From CAYNVQ01 sp964400735 (GTDB lineage Bacteria; Acidobacteriota; Aminicenantia; Aminicenantales; Aminicenantaceae), in assembly GCA_964400735.1 (NCBI GenBank), contig CAYNVQ010000001.1, forward strand, positions 620,001 through 684,000: DNA of 64,000 nucleotides, given 5' to 3'. A model generated the notes under the pieces. It made no database searches and had not been told where the DNA came from. It worked only from the letters and a program-made list of their open reading frames with translations. Below, piece by piece: positions 49,061 through 56,654 of the stretch. Position numbers and translations under genes: made by a program. Numbering within the stretch: the stretch's first letter is position 1; each line of letters starts with the position of its first letter.

Positions 49061-50758
49061 CTATCTTTTCCAGTTTTTATAAGGGATCACCGGCAATTCG
49101 CCCACCGCCACCACTCGGTAGAAGGGAAAAAAATCCCCTTTCTTGGGAACGATCTTGTACTTCCAGTATCGAATGAGACCGTATTGAGACTGGGGTTCTA
49201 AAAGGCAAGGAATCAGATTAGCTGCTGCCTGCGAACAAGAGACATAGAAGTCTCCCTCTTTTATGATCGTCTGGAGAGATTTCTTTTCCACCTCGATCTT
49301 TTCGGGAGGAAGATAATCATATTTTGAAGGGAGAACTTCTCCCGCTAGATAGGCTTCCACAACCATGCGGCTATCCCCGGTGAACGTATCGACCTCTATC
49401 CCATGGTCCAACAGGGTTTCCAGAATATCCCTGTGACCGGCCGGAATCACGTACCCCAGAGGCCGGGAAACGCTCAGCGTGGGGATTACTATGGGGAACC
49501 AATTTCGGACGATCTCCTCCACGACTTCGTATCTCGATGGATAAAGGTAAGGAGAAACATCTTCCAGGGAAAAAGTCTCGCCGGCCTTTTTGTCCACCTT
49601 GAGGATTCCTCTGATGGGCGATTCCGCTCGTTCGAATCTCTTAAGTTTCAGAACAGGATGCTGTTCATCCCGGGCATAATCCATCCTCAAATGGACGACA
49701 TCCTGTTCAACAAAAGTCTTATTTTTCTCGTACAACTGTGCCCGCAAACCGTTAACCATGTTCCTGACTTCGTCGGCGTGGCGGGCTATGCTTTCTACAA
49801 AAAGTCGGATCCCGAAATATTGCCAGCGGGTTCTCTCCTTCAGCGTCTCTAAATCATGGCGTGAAGCGCCTTCCTGGATGAAAGAGAGGGTTTCGTAAAT
49901 GCCCAGACTATTCCTTCCGTCATTGATGTCCGTGGTGCTATAACGCTTCATCGTCTCCTCTTGACCCTGATCTTCAGGACGATAGCTAACTCCTGCCGAT
50001 GAGTCGACTCCCATTCTCTGAGTAACCAAGTATTCAAAAAAAGTGATTTTTCTCTTTTCCAGCCCCTTCTCGACCTCGGCCAAAATCGTATTCCTGGAGA
50101 AATCCTGAAGGCTCTGGTGGATGTTGGCATTGGACACACAACCGATGGAAATCCTGTAAAAATCATCCCCCTTTTCGTGGATATCCAGGGTGACCTCGGG
50201 CATCCAATCCCGGAATACCCTATGGATGGCTCTCGCTTCTGGGGATTCGAGCTTGACATGGTCCCTGTTCAAATCCAAGTCCTGCTCATTCCGGCGCTGG
50301 TCGAGCTGGTTTCCGTAGGGATTGGCTTGAGGAATGATCAAGACATTTATTCTTTCCAGCAGAGGACTCAGATCATCCTCGCTGAAGTCCCTGAGGAGTT
50401 GTAGGGCAGCTTCTTTGGCCGACTGTTCGTTTCCGTGCTGGGAGGCGATAAGCAAAACAGTCGGCTTTTCCCGGTTTATCTCTTGAGGGCTGCCGCATCC
50501 TTCGTCGGTTATGATGCACAAATACAGGTCCTTGGGCCCATATTCACGGGTTTCCTTCGTCTGACCGATAATCTGTACGGCTAATTCCCCGGAGGAATGA
50601 TCCAGCTCGCTCAGGAATTGTGTGATTTCTTCATGCTGAGAGTACTGGGCAAAATTCGTTCGCTCCGCAGGTGTTTCGACACTTCCTGCCTGAAGGGACA
50701 ATCCGAAAAAAATCAATCCCATAATTCCAACAAAGACTCGATCTTTATGTGTTCTCAT
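49061..50758 (-). CDS. Exported M14-family zinc carboxypeptidase
   Basis: 565 aa. Signal peptide (FVGIMGLIFFGLSLQAGS). M14 catalytic domain with zinc ligands in SQHGNEQS (H and E of HxxE, about 111-114) and in LDIHEKGDD (second His, about 200). QANPYGNQLDQRRNEQDLDLNRD carries the conserved Asn-Arg-type substrate residues. SLGIYETLSFIQEGAS holds the candidate catalytic Glu. About 230 C-terminal residues beyond the peptidase domain are unassigned. Periplasmic or secreted release of C-terminal amino acids from peptides is likely, feeding the OPT and amino acid carriers. First in map order of three exported minus-strand proteins. Confidence 0.88.
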   Translation of the reverse strand: MRTHKDRVFVGIMGLIFFGLSLQAGSVETPAERTNFAQYSQHEEITQFLSELDHSSGELAVQIIGQTKETREYGPKDLYLCIITDEGCGSPQEINREKPTVLLIASQHGNEQSAKEAALQLLRDFSEDDLSPLLERINVLIIPQANPYGNQLDQRRNEQDLDLNRDHVKLESPEARAIHRVFRDWMPEVTLDIHEKGDDFYRISIGCVSNANIHQSLQDFSRNTILAEVEKGLEKRKITFFEYLVTQRMGVDSSAGVSYRPEDQGQEETMKRYSTTDINDGRNSLGIYETLSFIQEGASRHDLETLKERTRWQYFGIRLFVESIARHADEVRNMVNGLRAQLYEKNKTFVEQDVVHLRMDYARDEQHPVLKLKRFERAESPIRGILKVDKKAGETFSLEDVSPYLYPSRYEVVEEIVRNWFPIVIPTLSVSRPLGYVIPAGHRDILETLLDHGIEVDTFTGDSRMVVEAYLAGEVLPSKYDYLPPEKIEVEKKSLQTIIKEGDFYVSCSQAAANLIPCLLEPQSQYGLIRYWKYKIVPKKGDFFPFYRVVAVGELPVIPYKNWKR

Positions 50759-50794
50759 CGTTTCAATCTCCTATTTCACGACCGATATTTGCCC

Positions 50795-51829
50795 TCAATT
50801 CCTGGGAATGTCTGCCGTGAAGTAAAAGTAATCGTAGACGAAACGGGCGATCTGAGCGATGATATCTTCCACATCCTCTGTCGGGGCTTCTGTGTTTTTA
50901 GAGAAAACGGTAATGGCCACATGCCCCAAATCGTCCGGAAGGTATATGATACCCGCGTTGTTGACCGTTCCCCCGATCGTGCCCGTCTTATGGGCGACTC
51001 TGATATAGTGAGGCAAGTCCCCCTTGAGTCTTTTCCCACCGGTCTGACATTTCAGCATGGTGTTTACGATATAGTCACAGCTCTCTTCATCAAGGATCTG
51101 CTTCTTGAAAATGAGTTCCAGAAGCCTGTTCATGGCTTGGGGAGAGCTCTGATCTTTGATAACCTGGGTGAATAGCTGTGGGGCTTGCTCAAAGACCTGG
51201 GGATTTGCCGCCCTTTCCTTTCTGTAGGCCTCGATCGTCTCCTGCAAGGGCAGGTTCTTGTGCTTCTCGTAATCCAATCCGATGGCATCCATGATCAGAT
51301 GCTGGCAGGTTCGATCGACCGTGATTCTCTCCAACCCGAAGGATCTGAGCCGGCTGGTCACATTCTCGGCTCCCACTTTGGTCAACAATATATCCGTGGC
51401 CGAATTGTCGCTGATCATCATCATGAGATTGATAAGGTTCCGGATAGAAAGGATGATTCCCGGAGCATCCAGGTCGCTGAGGTATCCGCTTCCCATGTGC
51501 TGGTCGGTCTTCTGGATGCTTATCTCATCCTCCAAATTGAAACGTCCCTCCTTGATTTGAGCCATGACCTCGACGAAAACGGGCACTTTGAAGACGCTGG
51601 CCATGGGAAAATAGGCATCCCCATTGATGGCTAGCTCCTCCCCCGTCTCGAGGTGCTTGGCAGCCACTCCGATTTCTCCCTCGATTTCAATGATAACCCC
51701 TTCGATCTGTTTCCTCAGTCTTTCGATCCCTTTCAGTGTCTGAGGGTCTTGCTCGAATGATAGAGTCGGCAGAATAAATGCGATCAAAAAGATGGCAACC
51801 CCAATTTTTTTTGGATTGATAGAGCCCAT
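50795..51829 (-). CDS. Class A beta-lactamase-fold serine hydrolase, Glu166 absent
   Basis: 344 aa with an N-terminal hydrophobic export signal. It has the class A/transpeptidase fold motifs SxxK in ASVFKVPV, SDN in MISDNSATD and KTG in AHKTGTIGG. The omega-loop position that should read ExxLN (Glu166) is VDRTCQHLI, giving Cys at the aligned position, so deacylation of penicillins by the usual route is unlikely. It may be a DD-peptidase, esterase or other serine hydrolase, or a penicillin binder. Good AGGAGG start. About 35 bases separate it from the M14 gene, so the two may be co-transcribed. Confidence 0.85.
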   Translation of the reverse strand: MGSINPKKIGVAIFLIAFILPTLSFEQDPQTLKGIERLRKQIEGVIIEIEGEIGVAAKHLETGEELAINGDAYFPMASVFKVPVFVEVMAQIKEGRFNLEDEISIQKTDQHMGSGYLSDLDAPGIILSIRNLINLMMMISDNSATDILLTKVGAENVTSRLRSFGLERITVDRTCQHLIMDAIGLDYEKHKNLPLQETIEAYRKERAANPQVFEQAPQLFTQVIKDQSSPQAMNRLLELIFKKQILDEESCDYIVNTMLKCQTGGKRLKGDLPHYIRVAHKTGTIGGTVNNAGIIYLPDDLGHVAITVFSKNTEAPTEDVEDIIAQIARFVYDYFYFTADIPRN

Positions 51830-51860
51830 AGCATCCTCCTCTCGGGCGAATTATTTTGAT

Positions 51861-53102
51861 TTATTCAGGTTGTTTCTCGTTCTCAGCCTCGGTCATCTCG
51901 AATGGCAGGACAATTTTCTCTTCCTGCCCCTCACGTAATAGACGAAACTCCACATGATCTCCCCAACTGTACCGGGCTAAAAAAATCCTCAATTCATTGA
52001 TTTCCGTAAATTCTCGCCCTTCCACAGAAAGCACCACATCCCCCTTTTCGAAACCGGCCGCCTTGGCTACACCGTCGATAGGCTCCCTCTCGATAACCAG
52101 GTTCTTCAGTCCATCGAATTTTTTGAAACTCAATCCCACAGAGGGAAAAGCGGGCCTTTCCTCCTCAGGTAATCCCCAGACATAATCTGCTAGACTGCGG
52201 GATACCTCGATGCTTTTTCCGTTTTTGGGCACAACGACGCAAACAACCGTTTTGAAGGGAAGGCGGTTTTTTTCATAGGCCCTGAAATTGATCCCTAGAT
52301 TATAAAGAAGATGCCCGGAACCGGCCAGAACGACCACCTTTCCCTCTTCCTTCTCCAGAGCCTGGAGAGCGTGGAAGGCCATGGTTTCATCCCAGGTTGC
52401 CTGCGCCCGATAGAGACCTTCAAAGGCCATCTCCAGCCCTTTCCCTTTCATCTGGGGCGGAAGGTGTGAGCTTTCGAAAATGGTACGGATCAATGCCCGG
52501 TGGTCCTGTTGAGCAAGATCGGGTTCTGGCGCCATTTCCTTTTCTTCCGCCGAAAGAGAGTCCCAACCTTTCATTCTGACTTTAGAAATCACTTCCCGGG
52601 GCACATTCAGGGCATAAAGGGGAATATTTTTTTCTTTCGTAAACCGGAATATATCTTCATAAAATCCGAAATGAAAATTCCAGTTCACGTACCACTGCCC
52701 TTCCCGAATGAATTCATCCTCGCAGAGGATTCCCAAACTCCATTTGTTCAAGACTTCTTGATCAGTGACAGGATACATTTCTAGTCCGACAGAAAGGTTT
52801 TTATCTTGTTCGTAGAGAGCCTGGATGATTCTGGCCTGTATCTGGTGCATGGGAAGGCTATTGTGCGTTTCTCCCACGTAGACAAGACGGCTCTTGGCCA
52901 TTTCCTGAATCATCTGGGCGAATGGAATGGAAACTCCTTTTTTGGTTGAATAAATCTTTCCCGGCGATACAGCCATCCTTTTGTCTTTGAGTGTTTTATC
53001 TCCGATTTGAAGAAGGAGGATTTTATCTTCTTCGTCAGGGAAAGAAAGCCCAACCATCAGAAGGAGCACGAAAACCATAAAAAATTTCATATGTTTCATC
53101 AT
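51861..53102 (-). CDS. ChaN/Tiki-like protein fused to a PDZ domain
   Basis: 413 aa. Signal peptide (FFMVFVLLLMVGLSF). ChaN-like domain (about 45-290) with GETHNSLPMHQIQARII, VGLEMYPV, LYALNVPREV and VVLAGSGHLLYNLGI; ChaN is an iron-regulated heme-binding lipoprotein and the superfamily includes the Tiki proteases and erythromycin-esterase-like folds. A C-terminal PDZ domain (about 315-400) contains GVAKAAGFEKGDVVLSVEGREF, a typical ligand-binding groove. No lipobox is obvious. The fusion suggests a periplasmic enzyme or heme binder that recruits a partner peptide tail. Start ATG follows AAGGAG. Confidence 0.8.
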   Translation of the reverse strand: MMKHMKFFMVFVLLLMVGLSFPDEEDKILLLQIGDKTLKDKRMAVSPGKIYSTKKGVSIPFAQMIQEMAKSRLVYVGETHNSLPMHQIQARIIQALYEQDKNLSVGLEMYPVTDQEVLNKWSLGILCEDEFIREGQWYVNWNFHFGFYEDIFRFTKEKNIPLYALNVPREVISKVRMKGWDSLSAEEKEMAPEPDLAQQDHRALIRTIFESSHLPPQMKGKGLEMAFEGLYRAQATWDETMAFHALQALEKEEGKVVVLAGSGHLLYNLGINFRAYEKNRLPFKTVVCVVVPKNGKSIEVSRSLADYVWGLPEEERPAFPSVGLSFKKFDGLKNLVIEREPIDGVAKAAGFEKGDVVLSVEGREFTEINELRIFLARYSWGDHVEFRLLREGQEEKIVLPFEMTEAENEKQPE

Positions 53103-53388
53103 CCAATTCTCCTTAGGATAGATAAAATATCATAGCCATTCTTTCGAAGCAACAGGCTGAAGGTTTACCGGCGCATCTTCATCTCTATGACAAAAAACAG
53201 TCAGGCAGGTTGTTTCCTCAGCCTACCTAATTTCAAAAAGATCCGTCATGGAAATGAGGACGCTTACAGTGTTCACAGAGGTATCCATATTTCCTTGACA
53301 ATTTCCTCAACGGTCAGGCAAGCTGGTTAGGAAGATATTCAATGCAAACGAGCACGATTCATCCTGATATCCAGCGAGAGATCAAAAC
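53103..53388. other. Spacer between divergent genes
   Basis: About 290 bp without a gene. A TTGACA is present near 53295 but has no matching -10 box at 16-18 bp, so no promoter is called for the MFS gene. No repeat copy or terminator seen. Confidence 0.3.
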
Positions 53389-54555
53389 ATGAAAGAACAA
53401 AGAATGAAAACAAAGAGAGTTATCCGGGCCTTCGCGGCGGCCTCTTTTTTAAACGATATGGGCTCTGACATCGTCTATCCTATCTGGCCCCTTTTCGTCA
53501 CCACGATTCTCAAGGCAAACATGACGGTTCTGGGATTTCTGGATGGATTGGGAGAAGCGTTCGTATCGATTTCGCAGGCGGGAGCAGGATATCTTTCGGA
53601 TAGGATCAAAAAAAGAAAGGTTTTCATCTGGATAGGCTATCTATTGGGAGCTCTCTCCAGGCTCGGTTACGCCATCTCATCGATATGGCCTCACCTCATC
53701 CCCTTCAGGGTAATGGACCGAATGGGGAAAATCCGGAGTGCTCCCCGGGATGCCATGGTGGCTGATTTATCGACCGCTGAAGCCAGAGGAAAAAATTTCG
53801 GTCTTCTCCGGGCCATGGATAATCTGGGAGCGGTGGCAGGTGTCGTCATATGCATCGTGCTGGTGGAAATTATCGGAATAAGGCTTCTCTTTTACCTAGC
53901 TGCCCTTCCCTCCTTCATAAGCGCCTTTCTCATTATTCTTGTGATCAAGGAAAAAAGGACCGGCAAGATAAAATTATACAAAGGAATATCACTGAGTGAC
54001 CTCGGTAAAGACTTCAGACGCTTCCTCTTCCTGAGCGCTGTATTTGCCCTGGGCGCTTTCAGTTATTCCTTTCTGCTGATATCCGCTAAAAATTCCGGAT
54101 TCAAGATGGCCTTTGTCCCGGTTCTTTATTTAATCTACGTAGCCTCGGCATCTCTCTTTTCCTACCCATTCGGTAAATTATCGGATAAGATCGGAAGAAA
54201 AAACGTGCTGTTGCTTTCATTTATATTCTGGGGAGGTGTTTGTATCAGCTTTATCTTTGTCGAAAACCACCTACTGATCGCTTTAACCTTTGTCTTGTAC
54301 GGAGCTCACAAGGGGGCCTTGGATCCCGTCCAAAAGACCTTTGTCAGCGAGCTGGCGCCCTGCGATTTCCGCGCTAGCTGTCTGGGAGGTTTTCAAATGG
54401 TCATCGGTCTCTTCGCCCTGCCGGCCAGCCTTTTGGCCGGTTTGCTCTGGGAGACCGCAGGCGTTTTCGCTCCCTTCGCCTTTTCGTTCGCCCTCACGCT
54501 TGTCGCCGCCATCATGTTGTTCTTCATCGAAACACCTTATAATGAAAAAGGATGA
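53389..54555 (+). CDS. Major facilitator superfamily transporter
   Basis: 388 aa, about 12 TM helices. MFS markers: NDMGSDIVYPIWPLFVTTIL in helix 1 (like the multidrug/sugar-phosphate groups), the loop-2 motif AGYLSDRIKKRKVFIW and its C-half repeat FGKLSDKIGRKNVLLLS. MDRMGKIRSAPRDAMVADLSTAEARGK is the helix 4/5 motif of a common bacterial uncharacterised MFS group. Substrate cannot be predicted. A short 35-codon frame beginning inside its last codons (54542) is noted but not called. Confidence 0.88.
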   Translation: MKEQRMKTKRVIRAFAAASFLNDMGSDIVYPIWPLFVTTILKANMTVLGFLDGLGEAFVSISQAGAGYLSDRIKKRKVFIWIGYLLGALSRLGYAISSIWPHLIPFRVMDRMGKIRSAPRDAMVADLSTAEARGKNFGLLRAMDNLGAVAGVVICIVLVEIIGIRLLFYLAALPSFISAFLIILVIKEKRTGKIKLYKGISLSDLGKDFRRFLFLSAVFALGAFSYSFLLISAKNSGFKMAFVPVLYLIYVASASLFSYPFGKLSDKIGRKNVLLLSFIFWGGVCISFIFVENHLLIALTFVLYGAHKGALDPVQKTFVSELAPCDFRASCLGGFQMVIGLFALPASLLAGLLWETAGVFAPFAFSFALTLVAAIMLFFIETPYNEKG

Positions 54556-54690
54556 CGAAGAATTCGAAACGAAACGGAGGGCAAACCCGATGGATAAACA
54601 CTCCATGAAACTTGTGTCTTTACAGAACGGAAGAAAATCAATTGATTAAACGTTTTCAGGTGACTCATCCGTAATAATGATGAAATACCA

Positions 54691-55233
54691 GTGATGGATG
54701 AAAAAGAGGCGATCTCTCGGAGTTTGGCGGGAGATAGAGAGGTATTCGAATTGATCGTGAATAGATATCAGTCACAAATCCTGCACTTGACATGGAGAAT
54801 TTTAGGTGACCAGGATGAAGCGAAAGATGCCACCCAGGAGGCATTCATCAGGTCTTTTTTCCGGCTGAAGTCCTTCGACAGAAAAAGGAGCTTCAAGACC
54901 TGGCTTTTTTCCATTGCCTACAACAGATGCATGGACAAGCTGAGAGAGAAAAAATCCAGGTCACGGGTTTTCGAAAGGGCCAGCAAAGAACAATTATTTA
55001 TCCATCATCAAGAAAATCCCGAAAAAAAGGTCGACGAATCCGAGCAGTACTTATCGCTTCTGAACAAATTGAACGGAAAGGAAAGAACGGCGTTTTCTCT
55101 AAAAGTGATCGAAGGTTATTCGGCTCGGGAGATCTCCGAGGTGCTGGGCTGCAAGGAAAGTACGGCTAGAGTCTATATTTTCAACGCCAAGAGAAAATTA
55201 AAAAAAATCCTGGAGAAAAATAAAGATGTGTAA
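54691..55233 (+). CDS. ECF-type RNA polymerase sigma factor
   Basis: Extracytoplasmic-function sigma factor, 180 aa. Region 2 (about 15-85) has FELIVNRYQSQILHLTWRILGDQDEAKDATQEAFIRSF and KRSFKTWLFSIAYNRCMDKLR; region 4 (about 125-175) has LLNKLNGKERTAFSLKVIEGYSAREISEVLGCKESTARVYIFNAKRKLKKIL, with the HTH. Start GTG at 54691 or ATG at 54694. The next gene, a one-TM protein with a CxxC, overlaps by eight bases and is the natural candidate for its anti-sigma factor; a TonB-domain protein follows. Confidence 0.92.
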   Translation: MMDEKEAISRSLAGDREVFELIVNRYQSQILHLTWRILGDQDEAKDATQEAFIRSFFRLKSFDRKRSFKTWLFSIAYNRCMDKLREKKSRSRVFERASKEQLFIHHQENPEKKVDESEQYLSLLNKLNGKERTAFSLKVIEGYSAREISEVLGCKESTARVYIFNAKRKLKKILEKNKDV

Positions 55234-55720
55234 ACTTATCTCTTTTTTATACGACTTGATTCCCATTCGTGGTTTTCGAGCTTTTTTAATCAAAAAACAC
55301 CTCATCAAATGTGCTATATGCCAGAACGAACTGTCTATCGAGCCTTTATATGAAGAAAAGTTCAAGGCCCCTGAATGGATCGAATCAGAACAGAGCCTGT
55401 GGCCCCATATAAGAGAAAAGCTCTCTACCCAGAGAATTCCATCTTCTCCTTCTCTCCAAAATAAAAAGCGATTTTTGATCCCTCGTTGGCAGTGGGCACT
55501 TGCAGGATTCATCCTGTTGGTGTTGGTGGGGATATACCTGCTGATCAAACAGGATTTCCGCCAAAATGCACTCAAGGGAGAATTCATCGCCACTTCCACA
55601 ACACCCAGGATCGTCATCATGCATGCGGAAATCGAGGGGAAGAAAGCCAAACCTTTTGTTTATCAAACTCAGGAAAGATTTTTTGTCTGGTTCGAGAAAT
55701 CGAAACCAGAGGGAGACTAA
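55226..55720 (+). CDS. Single-pass membrane protein, probable anti-sigma factor
   Basis: 164 aa overlapping the sigma gene by eight bases. Cytoplasmic N-terminal part (1-85) with a KCAICQNEL cysteine pair (about 28-36), one TM helix (about 88-110, WALAGFILLVLVGIYLLI) and a periplasmic tail ending in an IVIMHAEIEGKKAKPFVYQTQERFFVWFEKS beta-rich segment. This is the layout of ECF anti-sigma factors, but the HxxxCxxC zinc motif is not complete, so the role is inferred from gene order. No family recognised by sequence. Confidence 0.65.
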   Translation: MCKLISFLYDLIPIRGFRAFLIKKHLIKCAICQNELSIEPLYEEKFKAPEWIESEQSLWPHIREKLSTQRIPSSPSLQNKKRFLIPRWQWALAGFILLVLVGIYLLIKQDFRQNALKGEFIATSTTPRIVIMHAEIEGKKAKPFVYQTQERFFVWFEKSKPEGD

Positions 55721-55721
55721 A

Positions 55722-56636
55722 ATGAGAAAATATTGGCTGTCTTTTTGTCTCGCCTTCTTCCTTTTTTCCTCTGTCCTTTATTCCCTCAACCGAGATGATT
55801 ATGTGATCAAGTCCGGGCTCTTCAAAACCATATCTCGAGAAAAGACTCAAAATCACGAAATCGTCGTTTCACTATACTCGGTCCCAGTATTTATTCCTGT
55901 TCATCCCGCTTACAAGCAGCTGGAAAAAATCGAGGTCTACCGCCTGATAAACGAACTCCAGAAAATATACAAAATCGAAAACGTCGAACATCTGGCATCA
56001 GGCATCATGCAGTGGGATGGAAAGCAGGATCATCTAAGCGGACTCATCCTGCTCGAGGAAACCTCCTATCCTCTTCAGTTTAGCCCGAAAATGCTGGCTC
56101 AAGGCAGTCTCAGCATGCGGGTTCAAATTTCCAGGCCCGGTGAAGCCAGAGATTCTCAGGATCCTGAAGGCAGGCTGCTCGATACAGAAATTGTGATGAG
56201 CACGGACACGCCTTATGTGCTGGGATTCCCCTCTGAAGGATCGCGATATTTTTTATCCATTTCATTTGCCTCCAAAAAAACAGGCCAATACGAGGATAAA
56301 GAATTTTCTAAGGTCATTCCCCGGGTAGATACGACCCAAATACCGGAACCCGTCCGGAAGGTCGTACCCGTTTACCCGCTAGCTTGCATAGAGGGAAAAA
56401 TAGAGGGAAAAGTTCTCCTGCAGATAAGCGTCAACAAGCAAGGACAAGTGACCGATGTCGAGATCATGAACTCCACTCATCCCGATATGGACCATGCGGC
56501 GATAGAGGCTCTTAAACAGTGGGAATTCGAACCAGTCATGAACAAAGATAAGCCTGTAGCGGTCGAATTTCCGGTTATCGTCGACTTTAAATTGCGGGAA
56601 GAATCCAGCCCGAAGAAAAGACAGGACACTCCATAA
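55722..56636 (+). CDS. TonB C-terminal-domain protein with export signal
   Basis: 304 aa from the ATG at 55722, one base after the preceding stop, with GGGAG upstream; a much earlier frame opening inside the neighbour is rejected. Signal peptide or N-terminal anchor (WLSFCLAFFLFSSVLYSL). A middle domain of about 170 residues has no recognised family. The last 85 residues are a TonB_C domain: PEPVRKVVPVYPLACIEGKIEGKVLLQISVNKQGQVTDVEIMNSTHPDMDHAAIEALKQWEFEP. Without the long proline linker of true TonB, it may be a TonB-like sensor or energy-coupling partner read by the sigma/anti-sigma pair. Confidence 0.82.
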   Translation: MRKYWLSFCLAFFLFSSVLYSLNRDDYVIKSGLFKTISREKTQNHEIVVSLYSVPVFIPVHPAYKQLEKIEVYRLINELQKIYKIENVEHLASGIMQWDGKQDHLSGLILLEETSYPLQFSPKMLAQGSLSMRVQISRPGEARDSQDPEGRLLDTEIVMSTDTPYVLGFPSEGSRYFLSISFASKKTGQYEDKEFSKVIPRVDTTQIPEPVRKVVPVYPLACIEGKIEGKVLLQISVNKQGQVTDVEIMNSTHPDMDHAAIEALKQWEFEPVMNKDKPVAVEFPVIVDFKLREESSPKKRQDTP

Positions 56637-56654
56637 ATTTCAAGGAATAAAAAT

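Noticed and set aside
54542..54649. 35-codon frame overlapping the end of the MFS gene
   Set aside because: ATG overlaps the MFS stop and a GGAGG lies before an internal ATG at 54590, but the peptide (MKKDDEEFETKRRANP...) has no recognisable feature and the spacing is not convincing.
55566..55721. Upstream in-frame extension of the TonB-domain gene
   Set aside because: It lies inside the membrane-protein gene in another frame. The ATG at 55722 has a good ribosome site and is followed by a clean signal peptide.
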